From Rhodospirillales bacterium (GTDB taxonomy: Bacteria; Pseudomonadota; Alphaproteobacteria; Acetobacterales; Acetobacteraceae): a stretch of 33,254 nt of DNA. Every line of letters starts with the position of its first letter. Position 1 is the stretch's first letter. Positions 1-9,646 of the stretch are shown here, one piece after another. The position numbers and the translations under genes are program-made. The stretch spans positions 1 through 33,254 of the forward strand of contig JANXSM010000153.1 of the NCBI GenBank assembly GCA_025352665.1, written 5' to 3'. The notes beneath the pieces are model-generated. The model saw nothing but the letters and a program-made list of their open reading frames with translations, made no database searches and was not told the DNA's origin.

Positions 1-57
1 CTGGTGGGGGTCGAGGGGGCAACGCCCCTCGCCTTGCTTTTTCGGCAGGAGGTCTGC

Positions 58-1332
58 TTGGCTTTTCGGTTTGTGCATGCGGCGGACGTTCATCTTGATT
101 CGCCGTTGCGCTCGTTGGTGCTTCGGGATCCTGAGCTTGCCGAGCTGATCGGCAATGCCACGCGCCGCGCGTTTGTGGCGATCATCGACCTGTGCCTGGA
201 CGAGCAGGTGGATGCTTTGCTGCTGGCGGGCGATCTGTACGATGGCGAGCAGACCTCGATGAAGACCGCGCGTTTTCTGGCCGAGCAGCTGCGTCGGCTG
301 GATGAGGCCGGCATTCGGGTTTTTGTGATCCGCGGCAATCACGATGCGCTGTCGCGCATCACCAAGGAGCTGACCTTGCCGCCGTCGGTGACGCTGTTTT
401 CCGGGCGTGGCGAGGTTGTGCCCTGGGAGCATGGCAGCGGCCTGCCTTTGGCCATTCACGGGCTGAGCTTTGCGCGACCTGAGGCGCCGGAAAGCCTGCT
501 GCCTCGTTACAGGCAGCCGGTGGAGGGGGCGGTCAACATCGGGCTCATGCACACCAGCCTGGACGGCTCGCCGGGGCATGATCCTTATGCGCCCTGCAAG
601 GTTTCCGATTTGCGCAACTCGGGGTTCCGTTACTGGGCGCTGGGCCACATCCACCGCCGGGCGGTGATCGAGGGCGACTGCACCATTGTAATGCCCGGCA
701 TGCCGCAGGGGCGTGACATCAACGAGGCGGGCATGAAATCGGTATGCCTGGTCACGGTCTCCGACGACCGGACCATTGCGGTGGAGGAGCGCCGGACCGG
801 GCTTGCGCAGTTCGAGCGCGTGAGCGTCGACATGACCGGCATCGACGGTTGGGGTGCTGCGGTGGCAGCAATCGGGGCTGCGCTGCACAAGGCGCGGCCG
901 GGCGTTGCCTCCGACCACATGATCGTGCGGCTGCGGCTGACCGGTGTGACGCCCTTGGCCTGGCGGCTGCGGCGCGATCTCGACCTGTTGAAGGCGGAGG
1001 CCGACAATCGCGCAGCGGGCGCCGGCACCTGCTGGATCGAGCGCGTGGAGCTGGCGTGCGATGCGCCACCGGCAGTCGTTGCCTCCGTGACATCGGCCGA
1101 TCCGCTGCTGGAGCTGCGGCAGTTGATCCAGACCGAGATCATCGGAGCTGCGGGATTTCAGACCGAAATGGCGGCGATCGTGGAGGAGCTGAGCGCCCAG
1201 ATGCCAGAGTTTCGCCGGATGTTCGGCGCCGACGCGGCCGATTCCGCGGCGCGCATTGCCGAGATCGTTCGCGGTGGGGTGGAGGACGTGTTGGCGCGGC
1301 TGCACGCGCCGGACCGGGCGGAGGAAGCCTGA
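58..1332 (+). CDS. YhaO-type DNA repair exonuclease (Mre11/SbcD-like metallophosphoesterase)
   Basis: Predicted two-metal phosphoesterase acting on DNA ends, the nuclease partner of the Rad50-like ATPase encoded next. Family motifs appear in order: D-x-H (D10, H12), GDLYD (G58, D59, D62), GNHD (N94 to D96), then a histidine in LMHTS and the GHIH metal site. The C-terminal third is a capping/partner region. I chose the TTG at 58 because AGGAGG lies 5 nt upstream (47-52) and the protein then opens with the phosphoesterase strand. A GTG at 4 would add 18 residues unlike the family. From TTG the protein is 424 aa, normal for YhaO. Its TGA overlaps the next ATG, which implies translational coupling. 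Family and partner assignment are firm; the precise substrate is not known from sequence. Confidence 0.9.
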   Translation: MAFRFVHAADVHLDSPLRSLVLRDPELAELIGNATRRAFVAIIDLCLDEQVDALLLAGDLYDGEQTSMKTARFLAEQLRRLDEAGIRVFVIRGNHDALSRITKELTLPPSVTLFSGRGEVVPWEHGSGLPLAIHGLSFARPEAPESLLPRYRQPVEGAVNIGLMHTSLDGSPGHDPYAPCKVSDLRNSGFRYWALGHIHRRAVIEGDCTIVMPGMPQGRDINEAGMKSVCLVTVSDDRTIAVEERRTGLAQFERVSVDMTGIDGWGAAVAAIGAALHKARPGVASDHMIVRLRLTGVTPLAWRLRRDLDLLKAEADNRAAGAGTCWIERVELACDAPPAVVASVTSADPLLELRQLIQTEIIGAAGFQTEMAAIVEELSAQMPEFRRMFGADAADSAARIAEIVRGGVEDVLARLHAPDRAEEA

Positions 1333-4300
1333 TGCGCCTGTCCCAACTGGGCCTCACGCGCTACGGCAAGTTCACCGACCATGTCATCGATTTCGGCCCA
1401 GCGGTCGTGGGGCAGGCCGATCTGCATATCGTTTATGGTCCGAACGAGGCGGGCAAATCCACCATGACGGCGGCGTTCCTGGATTTGCTGTTCGGCATCG
1501 AGCGCAGCAGCCGCTACGGGTTTCTGCATCCCTATCCAACCATGCGGGTGACGGCGACGCTGGATCTGGCCGCCGGTCCGGCCAGCTTCGCGCGCATCAA
1601 ACGGCCGCAGAACAGCCTGCTGGGGCCGGACGATCAGCCGGTGGCGGAAACTGCTGTTTTGGCGGGGCTCGGCGGGCTCGACCGATCCGCCTACCGGGCG
1701 ATGTTCTCGCTGGACGACGACACGCTGGAGGAGGGCGGCGAGAGCATTCTGGCCAGCCAGGGCAATATCGGCGAGCTGCTGTTTTCGGCCACGACAGGCC
1801 TCGCGGAGTTGAGCCGGACCCTGGTGCAGCTGCGCCAGACGGCGGACGGGTTTTACCGGCCGCGTGCCCACGGCACCAGGTTGAACCAGCTCAAGGCCGA
1901 CCTGGCGGGGCTGAAGGAGGAGCGCGATCGCATCGACACGCTCGCGTCGAAATACGCGACGCTGACCACGGCACGCGACGCCGCATCCGCGCTGTATGAC
2001 ACCGCCGTCACCGAGCAGGGGCAGCTGCAGGCCCAGATCGAGGCTGTCCAACGCCGCCTCAACATCTTGCCGTCGTGGGCCTTGCTGCGCGATATCCGCC
2101 GGCAGTTGGAGCCATTGGCCGAGTTGCCCGATGCGCCCAATGGCTGGCTCGCCGAGCTGCCCGATCTGCAGCGCGTGGAGATCACGCTCGCAACCCAGCT
2201 CGCGGATTTGGCGGCCGAGATCGGCACGGCCGAAACCCTGGCCGGGGGCATCGTCGTCGATCATCTCGCCAGCAGAGCCGTTGGTGATTTGGAGCGACTG
2301 GAGGGGTTGCGGCCGCGGCATGTGACCGCCGAGTTCGACCTCCCGCTGCGCCGCCGCGAACAGGAGGCGTCCGGCCCCGCCATCGCAGCGCTTCTCGTGC
2401 TGCTGGGCCAGCCAGATGCTTCGGAACCGGCGGAGCTGATCTTGCTGCCGCGGCCGCTCGCAGCCTTGCGCGAAGGCATCAAGGCGCGGCCGGCGATCGA
2501 CGCGGAGCTGCGCACCGCGACCCTAGAACTGCGCGAAGCCGAGCGGCGCTGCGCGGAAGTGCGGGCGGAACTGGAACGCGCCAGCCCGCCAGCAATCGGC
2601 GGTTCGGACCATGCGGCCGGCATGTCTCGCCTGCTCTCGGCCATGACCATAGCTCGTGCCAGCGATCATGCCGTGCAGCAACGTCTGGCCGAGCGGGCAC
2701 TTGCGAACGCGCGCGCGGAGCTGCAACGCAAGCTTGCCGCAGTGCGGCCATGGATCGGCGAAGCCGACGCATTGGCAGCACTCGCAGTCGTCGGCCTCGA
2801 GCGCTGCGAGCTGTGGCACAGCGCCCAGGCGCGCCAGGAGGGCGATCTGGCGCGCCTCGATGCCGAGCTGGAGGGGCTGGTCGGACGGCAGACGCGGTTG
2901 CAGGCGGAGATCGATGCGATGCGCCAGATGGCGGGCGTGGTCGACGAGCATGCCGCAGCGGAAATCCGCGGGCTGCGCGAGGCCGCCTGGGCGGAGCATC
3001 GCCGCCGCCTCGATCAGCCCTCGGCGGAGCGCTTCGACCAGGTGCTGCGGCGCGACGACGTGGTGATGGACGCAAGGGTGCGGCACCAGGCGGATCTGGC
3101 GAAGCTGCACGAAATGCGCACGGCCTTGGCGTCCATCCAGGCCGATAGCGACCGTGTGCGAGGTCTGATCGAGAAGGCCCATGACGCGAAGGGGGCCACC
3201 CAGGCGATGCTGGCCGAAAGCGCCCGCGCGATCGGTCTGGACCGTCCGGACACCATCGTCGCGGCGGAACTCAAGGCCTGGCTGCTGCGCCGGGCGGAGG
3301 CGCTGACAGGCTGGGAGAGCGTGATCGCGGCGGAGCGGGCCAAGGCAGCGGCCGATGCCGACGCCGCGGCCGCGCGGACGGCGCTGCTGCCAGCCATGGC
3401 GGACGCTGGCGTGGCATTCCCATCCGATGCCGCCTGGGAGAGTTTGCTGGCGGCAGCCCAGGCCGTGCTGGATCGCGCGGGGGAGCTGCGATCCTTGCGC
3501 CAGGCGCTCGTCGATCGTGAGCGCGACGCAGCCGGCCGGCGGATCGGTCTGCAGGACGCAGAGGCCGCTGAGCTTGCCTGGGTGCAGGCCTGGCAGGAGG
3601 CCTGTTCGGCGTGCTGGCTCAGCCAGCGGGAGCGGCTGCCGACGCCTGCCGAGGCCGGCGAGATTCTGCTGGTGCTCGGCGATCTCGGGCCGCTGCTGGA
3701 ATCGCGCGCAACACTTGCCCGCCGGATCGCCGACATGGCGGCAGACCAACAAGAATTCGAAAGCCAGACTCGCAGCGTGGCCCGCACGCTTGATCTGGCA
3801 GGCGACGCCATTCCGGCCATGACGCTGTTTGCAGCGATCGACCAGCGCGTGCAGGCGGCGCGCCAGGCCGCGGCCGATCTGCAAAGGGCCACCGCCGCGC
3901 TGGGCAACGCGCGCCAGCGCCATGAGAGCCTTGCGCGGCAGATGGCGATCCATCAGCTGCGAAAGGCCGAGATGACCGGGCTGTTCACCGTCGAGACGCT
4001 GCGCGAGGTGGCGGAGGGGCTGCAGCAGGTTGCGCGGCGGGCCGAGCTGACCCGTGAGGTGCTCCGGCTCGAGCAGGAGATTGTGGCGGCGCTGAACGCC
4101 GCATCCATCGCGGAGGCGCAGGCGGGGTTGGCGAATGCCGACCGCGATGCGTTGCTGGCGGAACTGTCGACGCAGAAACTGCGACTGGACGGGCAAATGC
4201 ACCGCACGCGCGAACTCTATGCCGACTGGCAGTCAGCGTCGCACGCGCTCGAAGCCGTGGGCGGCGATGACGCCGTTGCGCGCATCGAGGAGCGGCGGCG

Positions 4301-4814
4301 GACGGTGCTGCTCGACCTGGAGGAACAAGCACTCGGCTATCTTCGGCTGCGAGCGGGGATCGCTGCCGCCGACCGGGCGTTGCGGCTCTATCGCGACAGA
4401 CATCGCAGTTCGATGATGTCTCGCGCCTCGGACGCGTTTGCCGTCATCAGCCGCGGCGCCTACAGCGGCTTGGCCACGCAACCGGGGAAAGACGGAGACG
4501 AGCTGATCGCCGTCGGCAGCACCAGCGGCGCCAAGATGGCGGCTGCCCTGTCGAAGGGCACGCGCTTCCAGCTGTATCTGGCGTTGCGGGCCGCGGGCTA
4601 CCACGAATTCGCGGCGTCGCAGCCACCGGTGCCGTTCATCGCCGACGACATCATGGAGACGTTCGACGATTTCCGCGCGGAGGAAACGTTTCGCATCTTC
4701 GGCGACATGGCGCGGGTCGGGCAGGTCATCTACCTCACCCACCATCGCCATCTATGCGACATCGCCCGCCAGATCGTGCCCGGCGTGCGCATCCATGAGT
4801 TGCCGGGGGCCTGA
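1332..4814 (+). CDS. YhaN-type AAA ATPase, Rad50/SbcC-like partner of YhaO
   Basis: A 1160-aa SMC-like ATPase expected to form a Mre11/Rad50-type complex with the preceding nuclease for DNA-end processing. The N-terminus carries the YhaN signature, a short strand pair and then Walker A GPNEAGKST (residues 36-44). The middle, about residues 200-1000, is Ala/Leu/Glu/Arg-rich and heptad-like, as expected for long coiled coils. No CxxC zinc hook was noticed. The C-terminal head has a Walker B-like FIADD (about 1102-1106) and the H-loop YLTHH (about 1134-1138). The ATG at 1332 overlaps the upstream stop (TGATG), giving a clear coupled start and discarding a long upstream extension in the same frame. 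The gene ends inside a perfect hairpin shared with the convergent smc gene. Confidence 0.9.
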   Translation: MRLSQLGLTRYGKFTDHVIDFGPAVVGQADLHIVYGPNEAGKSTMTAAFLDLLFGIERSSRYGFLHPYPTMRVTATLDLAAGPASFARIKRPQNSLLGPDDQPVAETAVLAGLGGLDRSAYRAMFSLDDDTLEEGGESILASQGNIGELLFSATTGLAELSRTLVQLRQTADGFYRPRAHGTRLNQLKADLAGLKEERDRIDTLASKYATLTTARDAASALYDTAVTEQGQLQAQIEAVQRRLNILPSWALLRDIRRQLEPLAELPDAPNGWLAELPDLQRVEITLATQLADLAAEIGTAETLAGGIVVDHLASRAVGDLERLEGLRPRHVTAEFDLPLRRREQEASGPAIAALLVLLGQPDASEPAELILLPRPLAALREGIKARPAIDAELRTATLELREAERRCAEVRAELERASPPAIGGSDHAAGMSRLLSAMTIARASDHAVQQRLAERALANARAELQRKLAAVRPWIGEADALAALAVVGLERCELWHSAQARQEGDLARLDAELEGLVGRQTRLQAEIDAMRQMAGVVDEHAAAEIRGLREAAWAEHRRRLDQPSAERFDQVLRRDDVVMDARVRHQADLAKLHEMRTALASIQADSDRVRGLIEKAHDAKGATQAMLAESARAIGLDRPDTIVAAELKAWLLRRAEALTGWESVIAAERAKAAADADAAAARTALLPAMADAGVAFPSDAAWESLLAAAQAVLDRAGELRSLRQALVDRERDAAGRRIGLQDAEAAELAWVQAWQEACSACWLSQRERLPTPAEAGEILLVLGDLGPLLESRATLARRIADMAADQQEFESQTRSVARTLDLAGDAIPAMTLFAAIDQRVQAARQAAADLQRATAALGNARQRHESLARQMAIHQLRKAEMTGLFTVETLREVAEGLQQVARRAELTREVLRLEQEIVAALNAASIAEAQAGLANADRDALLAELSTQKLRLDGQMHRTRELYADWQSASHALEAVGGDDAVARIEERRRTVLLDLEEQALGYLRLRAGIAAADRALRLYRDRHRSSMMSRASDAFAVISRGAYSGLATQPGKDGDELIAVGSTSGAKMAAALSKGTRFQLYLALRAAGYHEFAASQPPVPFIADDIMETFDDFRAEETFRIFGDMARVGQVIYLTHHRHLCDIARQIVPGVRIHELPGA

Positions 4815-4828
4815 TACCAGGCCCCCGG
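4803..4828. terminator. Perfect hairpin between convergent yhaN and smc
   Basis: CCGGGGGCCTG at 4803-4813 pairs exactly with CAGGCCCCCGG at 4818-4828 across a 4-nt loop: an 11-bp, almost all-GC stem. It covers the yhaN stop codon and lies 2 bp beyond the smc stop. Neither side has a U-tract, so it is not a canonical intrinsic terminator. Its place between convergent genes suggests a bidirectional transcription end or an RNA 3'-end stabiliser. Confidence 0.6.
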
Positions 4829-4830
4829 AC

Positions 4831-7800
4831 CTATTCGGCGGCGATGGCGCCCGGTTCGATCATCTCGGCGGCGCTCTGCAGATCGACCGACAGCACGCGC
4901 GAGACGCCGCGTTCCTGCATGGTCACGCCGTACAGCCGGTCCATCCGCGCCATCGTGTGGGCATGGTGGGTGACGACCAGGAAGCGAGTGCCGGTGTCGC
5001 GGACCATGTCGTCGAGCAGGGTGCAGAAGCGGGCGACGTTGGCGTCGTCCAGCGGTGCGTCCACCTCGTCGAGCACGCAGATGGGAGCTGGGTTGCAACG
5101 GAATACCGCGAAGATGAGCGACAGCGCGGTCAGCGCCTGCTCGCCGCCGGACAGCAGGCTGAGGGCGGCCAGCTTCTTGCCGGGGGGCTGGGCGTAGATT
5201 TCGAGGCCCGCTGTCAGCGGGTCGTCTGAACCGACCAGGGCGAGATGGGCGCGGCCGCCGCCGAACATGCGGCTGAACAGCTGCTGAAAATGCTGGTCGA
5301 CCTGGGCGAACACCGCCGACAAACGCTCGCGCCCTTCGCGGTTGAGATGGCCGATCGAACCGCGCAGCTTGGCGATCGCCGCCTCCAGCTCCTCGCGCTC
5401 GCGGGTGATCACGCCGATCTGGGTCTCGATCGCCTCCGCCTCGATGTCGGCGCGCAGATTGACCGGGCCCATCTCCTCACGCTCCTTCAGCATGCGCTCG
5501 TGGCGGCGGCGATGGCGGTCTTCGGCGGCTTCGCTGACATCGGAGGGTGGGGCCGGCAGCACGGCCTCTGCGCCCAGCTTTTCCAGGATGCGTTCCGCGA
5601 CCGTGCCCCAGCCATGGTTGGCCTGGGTGGCCTCGCCCTCGGCCCGCACCGCGGCCTCGCGGGCGGAAGCCAGGGTGATCTCGGCGGTGCGGGCGGCGCG
5701 GGTGCCGGTGTCCGCCTGGCCCTCGGCGGCGGTGAGCCCGGCCGCGGCGGCGCGGTGCACGGCCTGGGCGCCTTGCAGCGTTTCCGTGGCCACGCGGGAC
5801 TGGTCGGCAAGTTTGTGGGGCGCCTCGCGCAGCACCGCCAATGTGGCCGCGGCCTGCTCGCCGCGGGCTGCGAGGTCGCTCACGCGGCCTTCGGCCTCGC
5901 GGGCGCGGGTGGTCCAGTCGGCTCGCTCGGGGCCGATGAAGCGCAGGCGACCGGCACGGCTGGCGGCGCCGCGGGCGAGCGCGTCGCGGGCGTCGGTTGT
6001 AGATTTCTCCAGCGTGCGGGCGGTCGACAAGGCCGCACGCGCCCGATCAAGGGCTGCGCGGGCGGTGGCCTGTTCGGGCAGGGCGGTGAGGGCGGCACGG
6101 GCGGCCGAGAATGTCGCCTCGGCTTCCTCGAGCTCGGCGGTGAGGCGCAGGTTCTGCTCGGCAAGACCCGCCGCGCGGGCGGCGGCGGCGGCGGATTGGG
6201 TCTCGAGAAGCACCTGCTCGGCGCGCAGGCGAGTCAGCTCCTGCTCGGCGGTGTCGCGCGCGGTGCGGGCCTGTCGTTCAGCGAGGGTGGCGGCTTCTTC
6301 GCAAGCCTTGGCGGAAGCGCGGGCCTCGGTCTCGCTCTGGTCGGCGGCGCGGCGCTGGGCCTGCTCGGTGGCATCGGCCTCGCCGCGGATGCGGCGTTCG
6401 GCGGCCTCAGCCTCGGAGAGTGCGGCGGCTGCGGCGCGCGCGCGCTCCAGGGCGCGGGTCAGATCGGCGGTGAGGGCGGCCAGCCGGTTGCGCTGCTGCA
6501 GGCGGATCGCGGCGGCCGTGGTGGTGCCGGCACGCACGGTGTAGCCGTCCCACCGCCACAGGGCGCCTTCCGCGGAGACCAGCATCTGGCCGGGCGCCAG
6601 CGCGTCGGCGCTGCTGCCTTCGGTGACCAGCCCGATCTGCGACAGCGCGCGCGACAGGGCCGGCGGCGCCTGGACGATGTCGGACAGCGGTTGCGTGCCG
6701 GCGGGCAGTGCCGGCGGCGGGTCGAGCGGCGGCAGGGCGCGCCAGTGGCGTGCAGCCTCGGTGTCGGCGGCGGAGTCGAGCTCCTCGCCCAGGGCGGCGC
6801 CGAGGGCGGCTTCGAGGCCTGCGGGGACGACCAGCTGGTCGACCATGCGTGGCCATTTTTCGCGGTCCTTCACGCCCAGCACCTCGGCCAGCGCCTGGCG
6901 CTCGGCGGCAAGGCGGGCGCGGGCGGTTTCGGCGGCGCTGGCTGCGGCGCGTGCGGCGGTGACGGCGGCGGCGGCCTGGCTGCGTTGCTGTTCGGCGGTG
7001 GCGCGGCTTTCGGCGCGCAGGCGCGTGGCGTTCTGCTGGCCGGCCTCGCGCGTTGCACCCGCGGTGGCGAAGGCCGTCGTGCGTGCGGCTTCTTTTTCAT
7101 AAAGTGCGGATTTGGCGGTTTCGGCGCGCAGGGCGGCGGCAGACGACGCCTCGCCGGCGGCGGCGAGGCGCGCCGGAGCGACCAGGCTGGCGGAAAGCCT
7201 GCCCATTTCCTCACGCAGGCGGGCGTGCTGCTCACGCAGGCGACGGGCGCGGGGCTCCGCGGCGGCCAGGGCCTCCGCCGCCGTGCGATGGCTGGCCGCG
7301 AGTTCGGCGGCGTGCTCGGTGGCGCGTGTCGCTTCAGCATCGCGCTCGCGCACCGCGTCGGTGGCGGCGATGGCGGCCTCGGTGGCGGCGGCTTCGCGGG
7401 GGGGATGCCCGGATTGTTCGGCTTCCAGGCGGGCCTGTTCCTGCGCCAGGCGTTGCACCGCGGCCTGCGCTTCCTCCAGCTGACGACGGGCGTGGCCGAG
7501 GTCCGCGTCGATCTGGCGGGACTGCTGTTCTGCGGTGCCAAGGGCCGCGCGGGCGCGGGCGATTTCGGCGGTGACCTGCTCGCCGGCGAGGCGATGACGC
7601 TCCAGCGCGGTGCGGGCGACCGCTTCCGCCTCGCGCAGTGCTGGAAGGAGGGTGGTGGCGGTCTCGGCCTGGGCGGTGGCTTCAAAGGACGCGGCGGTGG
7701 CCTGCGCGACGGCTGCGTGGGATTGGAGAAGCAAAGCCTGGGTGGCGCTGCGCCCGGCTTCGGCCCGCGCACGCTGCAACGACAGCAGCTCGGCCTCGGC

Positions 7801-8487
7801 GCCGCGGATGCTGGCCGAAATGGTGCGGTAGCGCGCGGCCTGGCGGGCCTGGCGCTTCAATCCTTCGAGCTGGGCCTCGAGTTGGCCGCGCAGATCTTCG
7901 GCGCGGGACAGGTTGGCCTCGGCGGCGCGCAGTTTCAGCTCGGCCTCGTGCCGGCGAGCGTGCAGGCCGGTGATCCCAGCCGCTTCCTCGAGCAGGGCGC
8001 GGCGTTCCTCGGGCCGCGCCGAGACCAGGGCGCCGACCTTGCCCTGGCTGACCATGGCGGAGGCGCGGGCGCCACTGGCGAGGTCGGCGAACAGGGTTTG
8101 CACGTCCCGCGCGCGAGACTCGCGGCCGTTCACGCGATAGACGCTGCCGCCGCCGCGTTCGATGCGGCGCGAGATCTCCAGGCTGTCTGCCTCGTGCAGC
8201 GGCGGGGGCGCCAGGCTACGGGTATCCTCCAGCACCAGCGTGACATCGGCCAGGTTGCGTGCGGCACGATGGGCGGTGCCGGCGAAGATGACGTCGTCCA
8301 TGTCCGTGCCGCGCAGGGACTTCGCCGAGCTTTCGCCCATCGCCCAACGCAGCGCCTCCACCACGTTGGACTTGCCGCATCCGTTCGGCCCGACGATGCC
8401 GGTCAGGCCGGGGAGGATCTCCACGGAGACCGGTTCGGCGAAGCTTTTGAAGCCGGCGATGCGGAGGCGGGTGAAGCTGGCGGGCAA
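4831..8487 (-). CDS. smc: Chromosome segregation protein SMC
   Basis: Structural-maintenance-of-chromosomes ATPase that condenses and segregates the nucleoid, normally with ScpA/ScpB (not in this window). It is 1218 aa, in the usual range. The N-terminal head has the FKSFA motif and Walker A GPNGCGKS (33-40). Two long Ala/Glu/Arg-rich coiled-coil arms flank a hinge at roughly residues 540-660. The C-terminal head carries LSGGEQ (1112-1117) and Walker B CVLDE (1137-1141) followed by the D-loop. The start is TTG at 8487, with AGGA 7 nt upstream and the family-typical opening F-T-R-L-R-I. An ATG at 8500 is in another frame. It is the last gene of a minus-strand operon, 16 nt after the DsbA-like gene. 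Confidence 0.97.
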   Translation of the reverse strand: MPASFTRLRIAGFKSFAEPVSVEILPGLTGIVGPNGCGKSNVVEALRWAMGESSAKSLRGTDMDDVIFAGTAHRAARNLADVTLVLEDTRSLAPPPLHEADSLEISRRIERGGGSVYRVNGRESRARDVQTLFADLASGARASAMVSQGKVGALVSARPEERRALLEEAAGITGLHARRHEAELKLRAAEANLSRAEDLRGQLEAQLEGLKRQARQAARYRTISASIRGAEAELLSLQRARAEAGRSATQALLLQSHAAVAQATAASFEATAQAETATTLLPALREAEAVARTALERHRLAGEQVTAEIARARAALGTAEQQSRQIDADLGHARRQLEEAQAAVQRLAQEQARLEAEQSGHPPREAAATEAAIAATDAVRERDAEATRATEHAAELAASHRTAAEALAAAEPRARRLREQHARLREEMGRLSASLVAPARLAAAGEASSAAALRAETAKSALYEKEAARTTAFATAGATREAGQQNATRLRAESRATAEQQRSQAAAAVTAARAAASAAETARARLAAERQALAEVLGVKDREKWPRMVDQLVVPAGLEAALGAALGEELDSAADTEAARHWRALPPLDPPPALPAGTQPLSDIVQAPPALSRALSQIGLVTEGSSADALAPGQMLVSAEGALWRWDGYTVRAGTTTAAAIRLQQRNRLAALTADLTRALERARAAAAALSEAEAAERRIRGEADATEQAQRRAADQSETEARASAKACEEAATLAERQARTARDTAEQELTRLRAEQVLLETQSAAAAARAAGLAEQNLRLTAELEEAEATFSAARAALTALPEQATARAALDRARAALSTARTLEKSTTDARDALARGAASRAGRLRFIGPERADWTTRAREAEGRVSDLAARGEQAAATLAVLREAPHKLADQSRVATETLQGAQAVHRAAAAGLTAAEGQADTGTRAARTAEITLASAREAAVRAEGEATQANHGWGTVAERILEKLGAEAVLPAPPSDVSEAAEDRHRRRHERMLKEREEMGPVNLRADIEAEAIETQIGVITREREELEAAIAKLRGSIGHLNREGRERLSAVFAQVDQHFQQLFSRMFGGGRAHLALVGSDDPLTAGLEIYAQPPGKKLAALSLLSGGEQALTALSLIFAVFRCNPAPICVLDEVDAPLDDANVARFCTLLDDMVRDTGTRFLVVTHHAHTMARMDRLYGVTMQERGVSRVLSVDLQSAAEMIEPGAIAAE

Positions 8488-8503
8488 AGGGGCATCCTGT
8501 TGT

Positions 8504-9133
8504 TTAAGTGCCGGTGGCCTCGCTGACCAGTTTGGCGAACTCGTTGTAGCTGAGCTCGCCGGGGGCGCGTCGGTCCTTGGCGTTGGGCCCGTTGAAGATG
8601 AACGTGGGAGTCGAGTCGATCTTCAGGGTTTTTTCGGCGTCCTCCTGATCGGCCAGGATGGCGTCGCGCAGGCTGGTGTCGGCGATGGTGGTGTCGAACG
8701 CCTTGCGGGACAGGCCGGCGAGGCCGGACATCTTGGCCAGCTCCTCGGTGGTGTTCACGCCTCTCGCGAATGCCCAGCGGTTCTGTGAGGCGAGCAGGGC
8801 CGAGACGAACGGTTCGTAGCGCTCCGGCGGCAGGCTGCGGGCGACCACGGCGGCGGTGAGGGCCACCTGGTCGAGCGGGAAGTCGCGGAACACGTAGCGC
8901 AGCTTGCCGGTGTTCACGAGCTGCTCGATGACCTGGGGCAGCGTGTCGCGCGAGAAGGCGGCGCAATGCGGGCAGGTGAGGGAGAAGAACTCCATCACGG
9001 TGACCGGCGCCTCTGCCTTGCCGATGGCGCGTTCGGTGAGTTTGCTGTCGGCACGAGCGGGTGTGCCCAGCGCCAGCGTGGTCGGCAGGGCCAGGGCAGT
9101 GGCGGCGATCAGGGCGCGGCGGGACAGGATCAT
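8504..9133 (-). CDS. DsbA-family periplasmic thiol:disulfide oxidoreductase
   Basis: A 209-aa thioredoxin-fold protein with a CPHC active site (C54, C57), the DsbA/DsbG-type dipeptide. It is expected to oxidise or isomerise thiols in the periplasm. The N-terminus is an export signal: SRR at 4-6, a hydrophobic Ala/Leu core, and probable cleavage after A-R-A at about residue 28. The twin arginine could allow Tat export, but the full motif is incomplete. The thioredoxin cis-proline region appears near the C-terminus (D-S-T-P-T-F). The ATG at 9133 has GGAGG 7 nt upstream. It lies between the DUF721 gene (24-nt gap) and smc (16-nt gap), so co-transcription is likely. Whether it acts as oxidase or isomerase cannot be told. 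Confidence 0.9.
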   Translation of the reverse strand: MILSRRALIAATALALPTTLALGTPARADSKLTERAIGKAEAPVTVMEFFSLTCPHCAAFSRDTLPQVIEQLVNTGKLRYVFRDFPLDQVALTAAVVARSLPPERYEPFVSALLASQNRWAFARGVNTTEELAKMSGLAGLSRKAFDTTIADTSLRDAILADQEDAEKTLKIDSTPTFIFNGPNAKDRRAPGELSYNEFAKLVSEATGT

Positions 9134-9157
9134 CGGAGCCTCCAGAGTTCGACCTAT

Positions 9158-9637
9158 TTAACCCCGCGTGGGCGGCGACGTCGACAGCACCATACGACCG
9201 AGGCTTTCGAGCGCATCCCGCAGCGGGCCTTCCGGCAGGCCGGCGACGGCAGCCTGGGCTGCCTGTGTGGCGGGTTTGCGGCCTGGTGGGAGAGGTTTGG
9301 GGGCGGTGAAGTCCTGCACGAAGCGCAGGCGGGTCACCACGATCTGTCCCATATGGGCGTTGATGCGGCCGATCAGGGTGGGGGCCAAATGCTGCAGTTC
9401 CATAGCGATGGGGCCGTTGCAGGCGATGGCGAGCGTGGCCTGGAACAGTTTGCGCGGCGTGGTGACGGCGGCGATGGCGGGGCCGACGATGACCTCCCAA
9501 TCCGCCAGCACCTGCGCCGTGGCGGGCGCGCGCTTCTTGAAAGCGGGGCGCACGAGGGGCGGGATGAGCGCTCCCAGCGGGCGGGGGCCGAACACGTGCC
9601 GCGTGTCGCCCTTGTCGAGCTTTGGTGGTGTCGTCAT
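9158..9637 (-). CDS. DUF721/DciA family protein
   Basis: A 159-aa cytoplasmic protein of the DUF721 family, which includes DciA, the replicative-helicase loader/operator of bacteria lacking DnaC or DnaI. The recognisable core runs from about residue 30 to 110: the segment around V-L-A-D-W-E, then G-x-L-x-I-type strands, then the A-M-E-L-Q-H-L helix and a short strand. A Pro/Lys/Ala-rich linker and an acidic/hydrophobic C-terminus follow. The ATG at 9637 lies just 9 bp from the divergent mutY ATG and has no good Shine-Dalgarno. A GTG at 9595 is an alternative that would drop 14 residues. It is the first gene of the DUF721, dsbA-like, smc run. A helicase-loading role is inferred from the family only. 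Confidence 0.85.
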   Translation of the reverse strand: MTTPPKLDKGDTRHVFGPRPLGALIPPLVRPAFKKRAPATAQVLADWEVIVGPAIAAVTTPRKLFQATLAIACNGPIAMELQHLAPTLIGRINAHMGQIVVTRLRFVQDFTAPKPLPPGRKPATQAAQAAVAGLPEGPLRDALESLGRMVLSTSPPTRG

Positions 9638-9646
9638 ACCGAACGC

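Noticed and set aside
5245-8526. 1093-codon open frame on the plus strand
   Set aside because: It is antisense to smc, extremely Gly/Ala/Arg-rich with no family motifs, and is explained by the GC-rich codon pattern of smc.
8966-9646. Upstream extension of the mutY frame
   Set aside because: It overlaps the DsbA-like and DUF721 genes on the other strand; MutY homology begins at the ATG at 9647.
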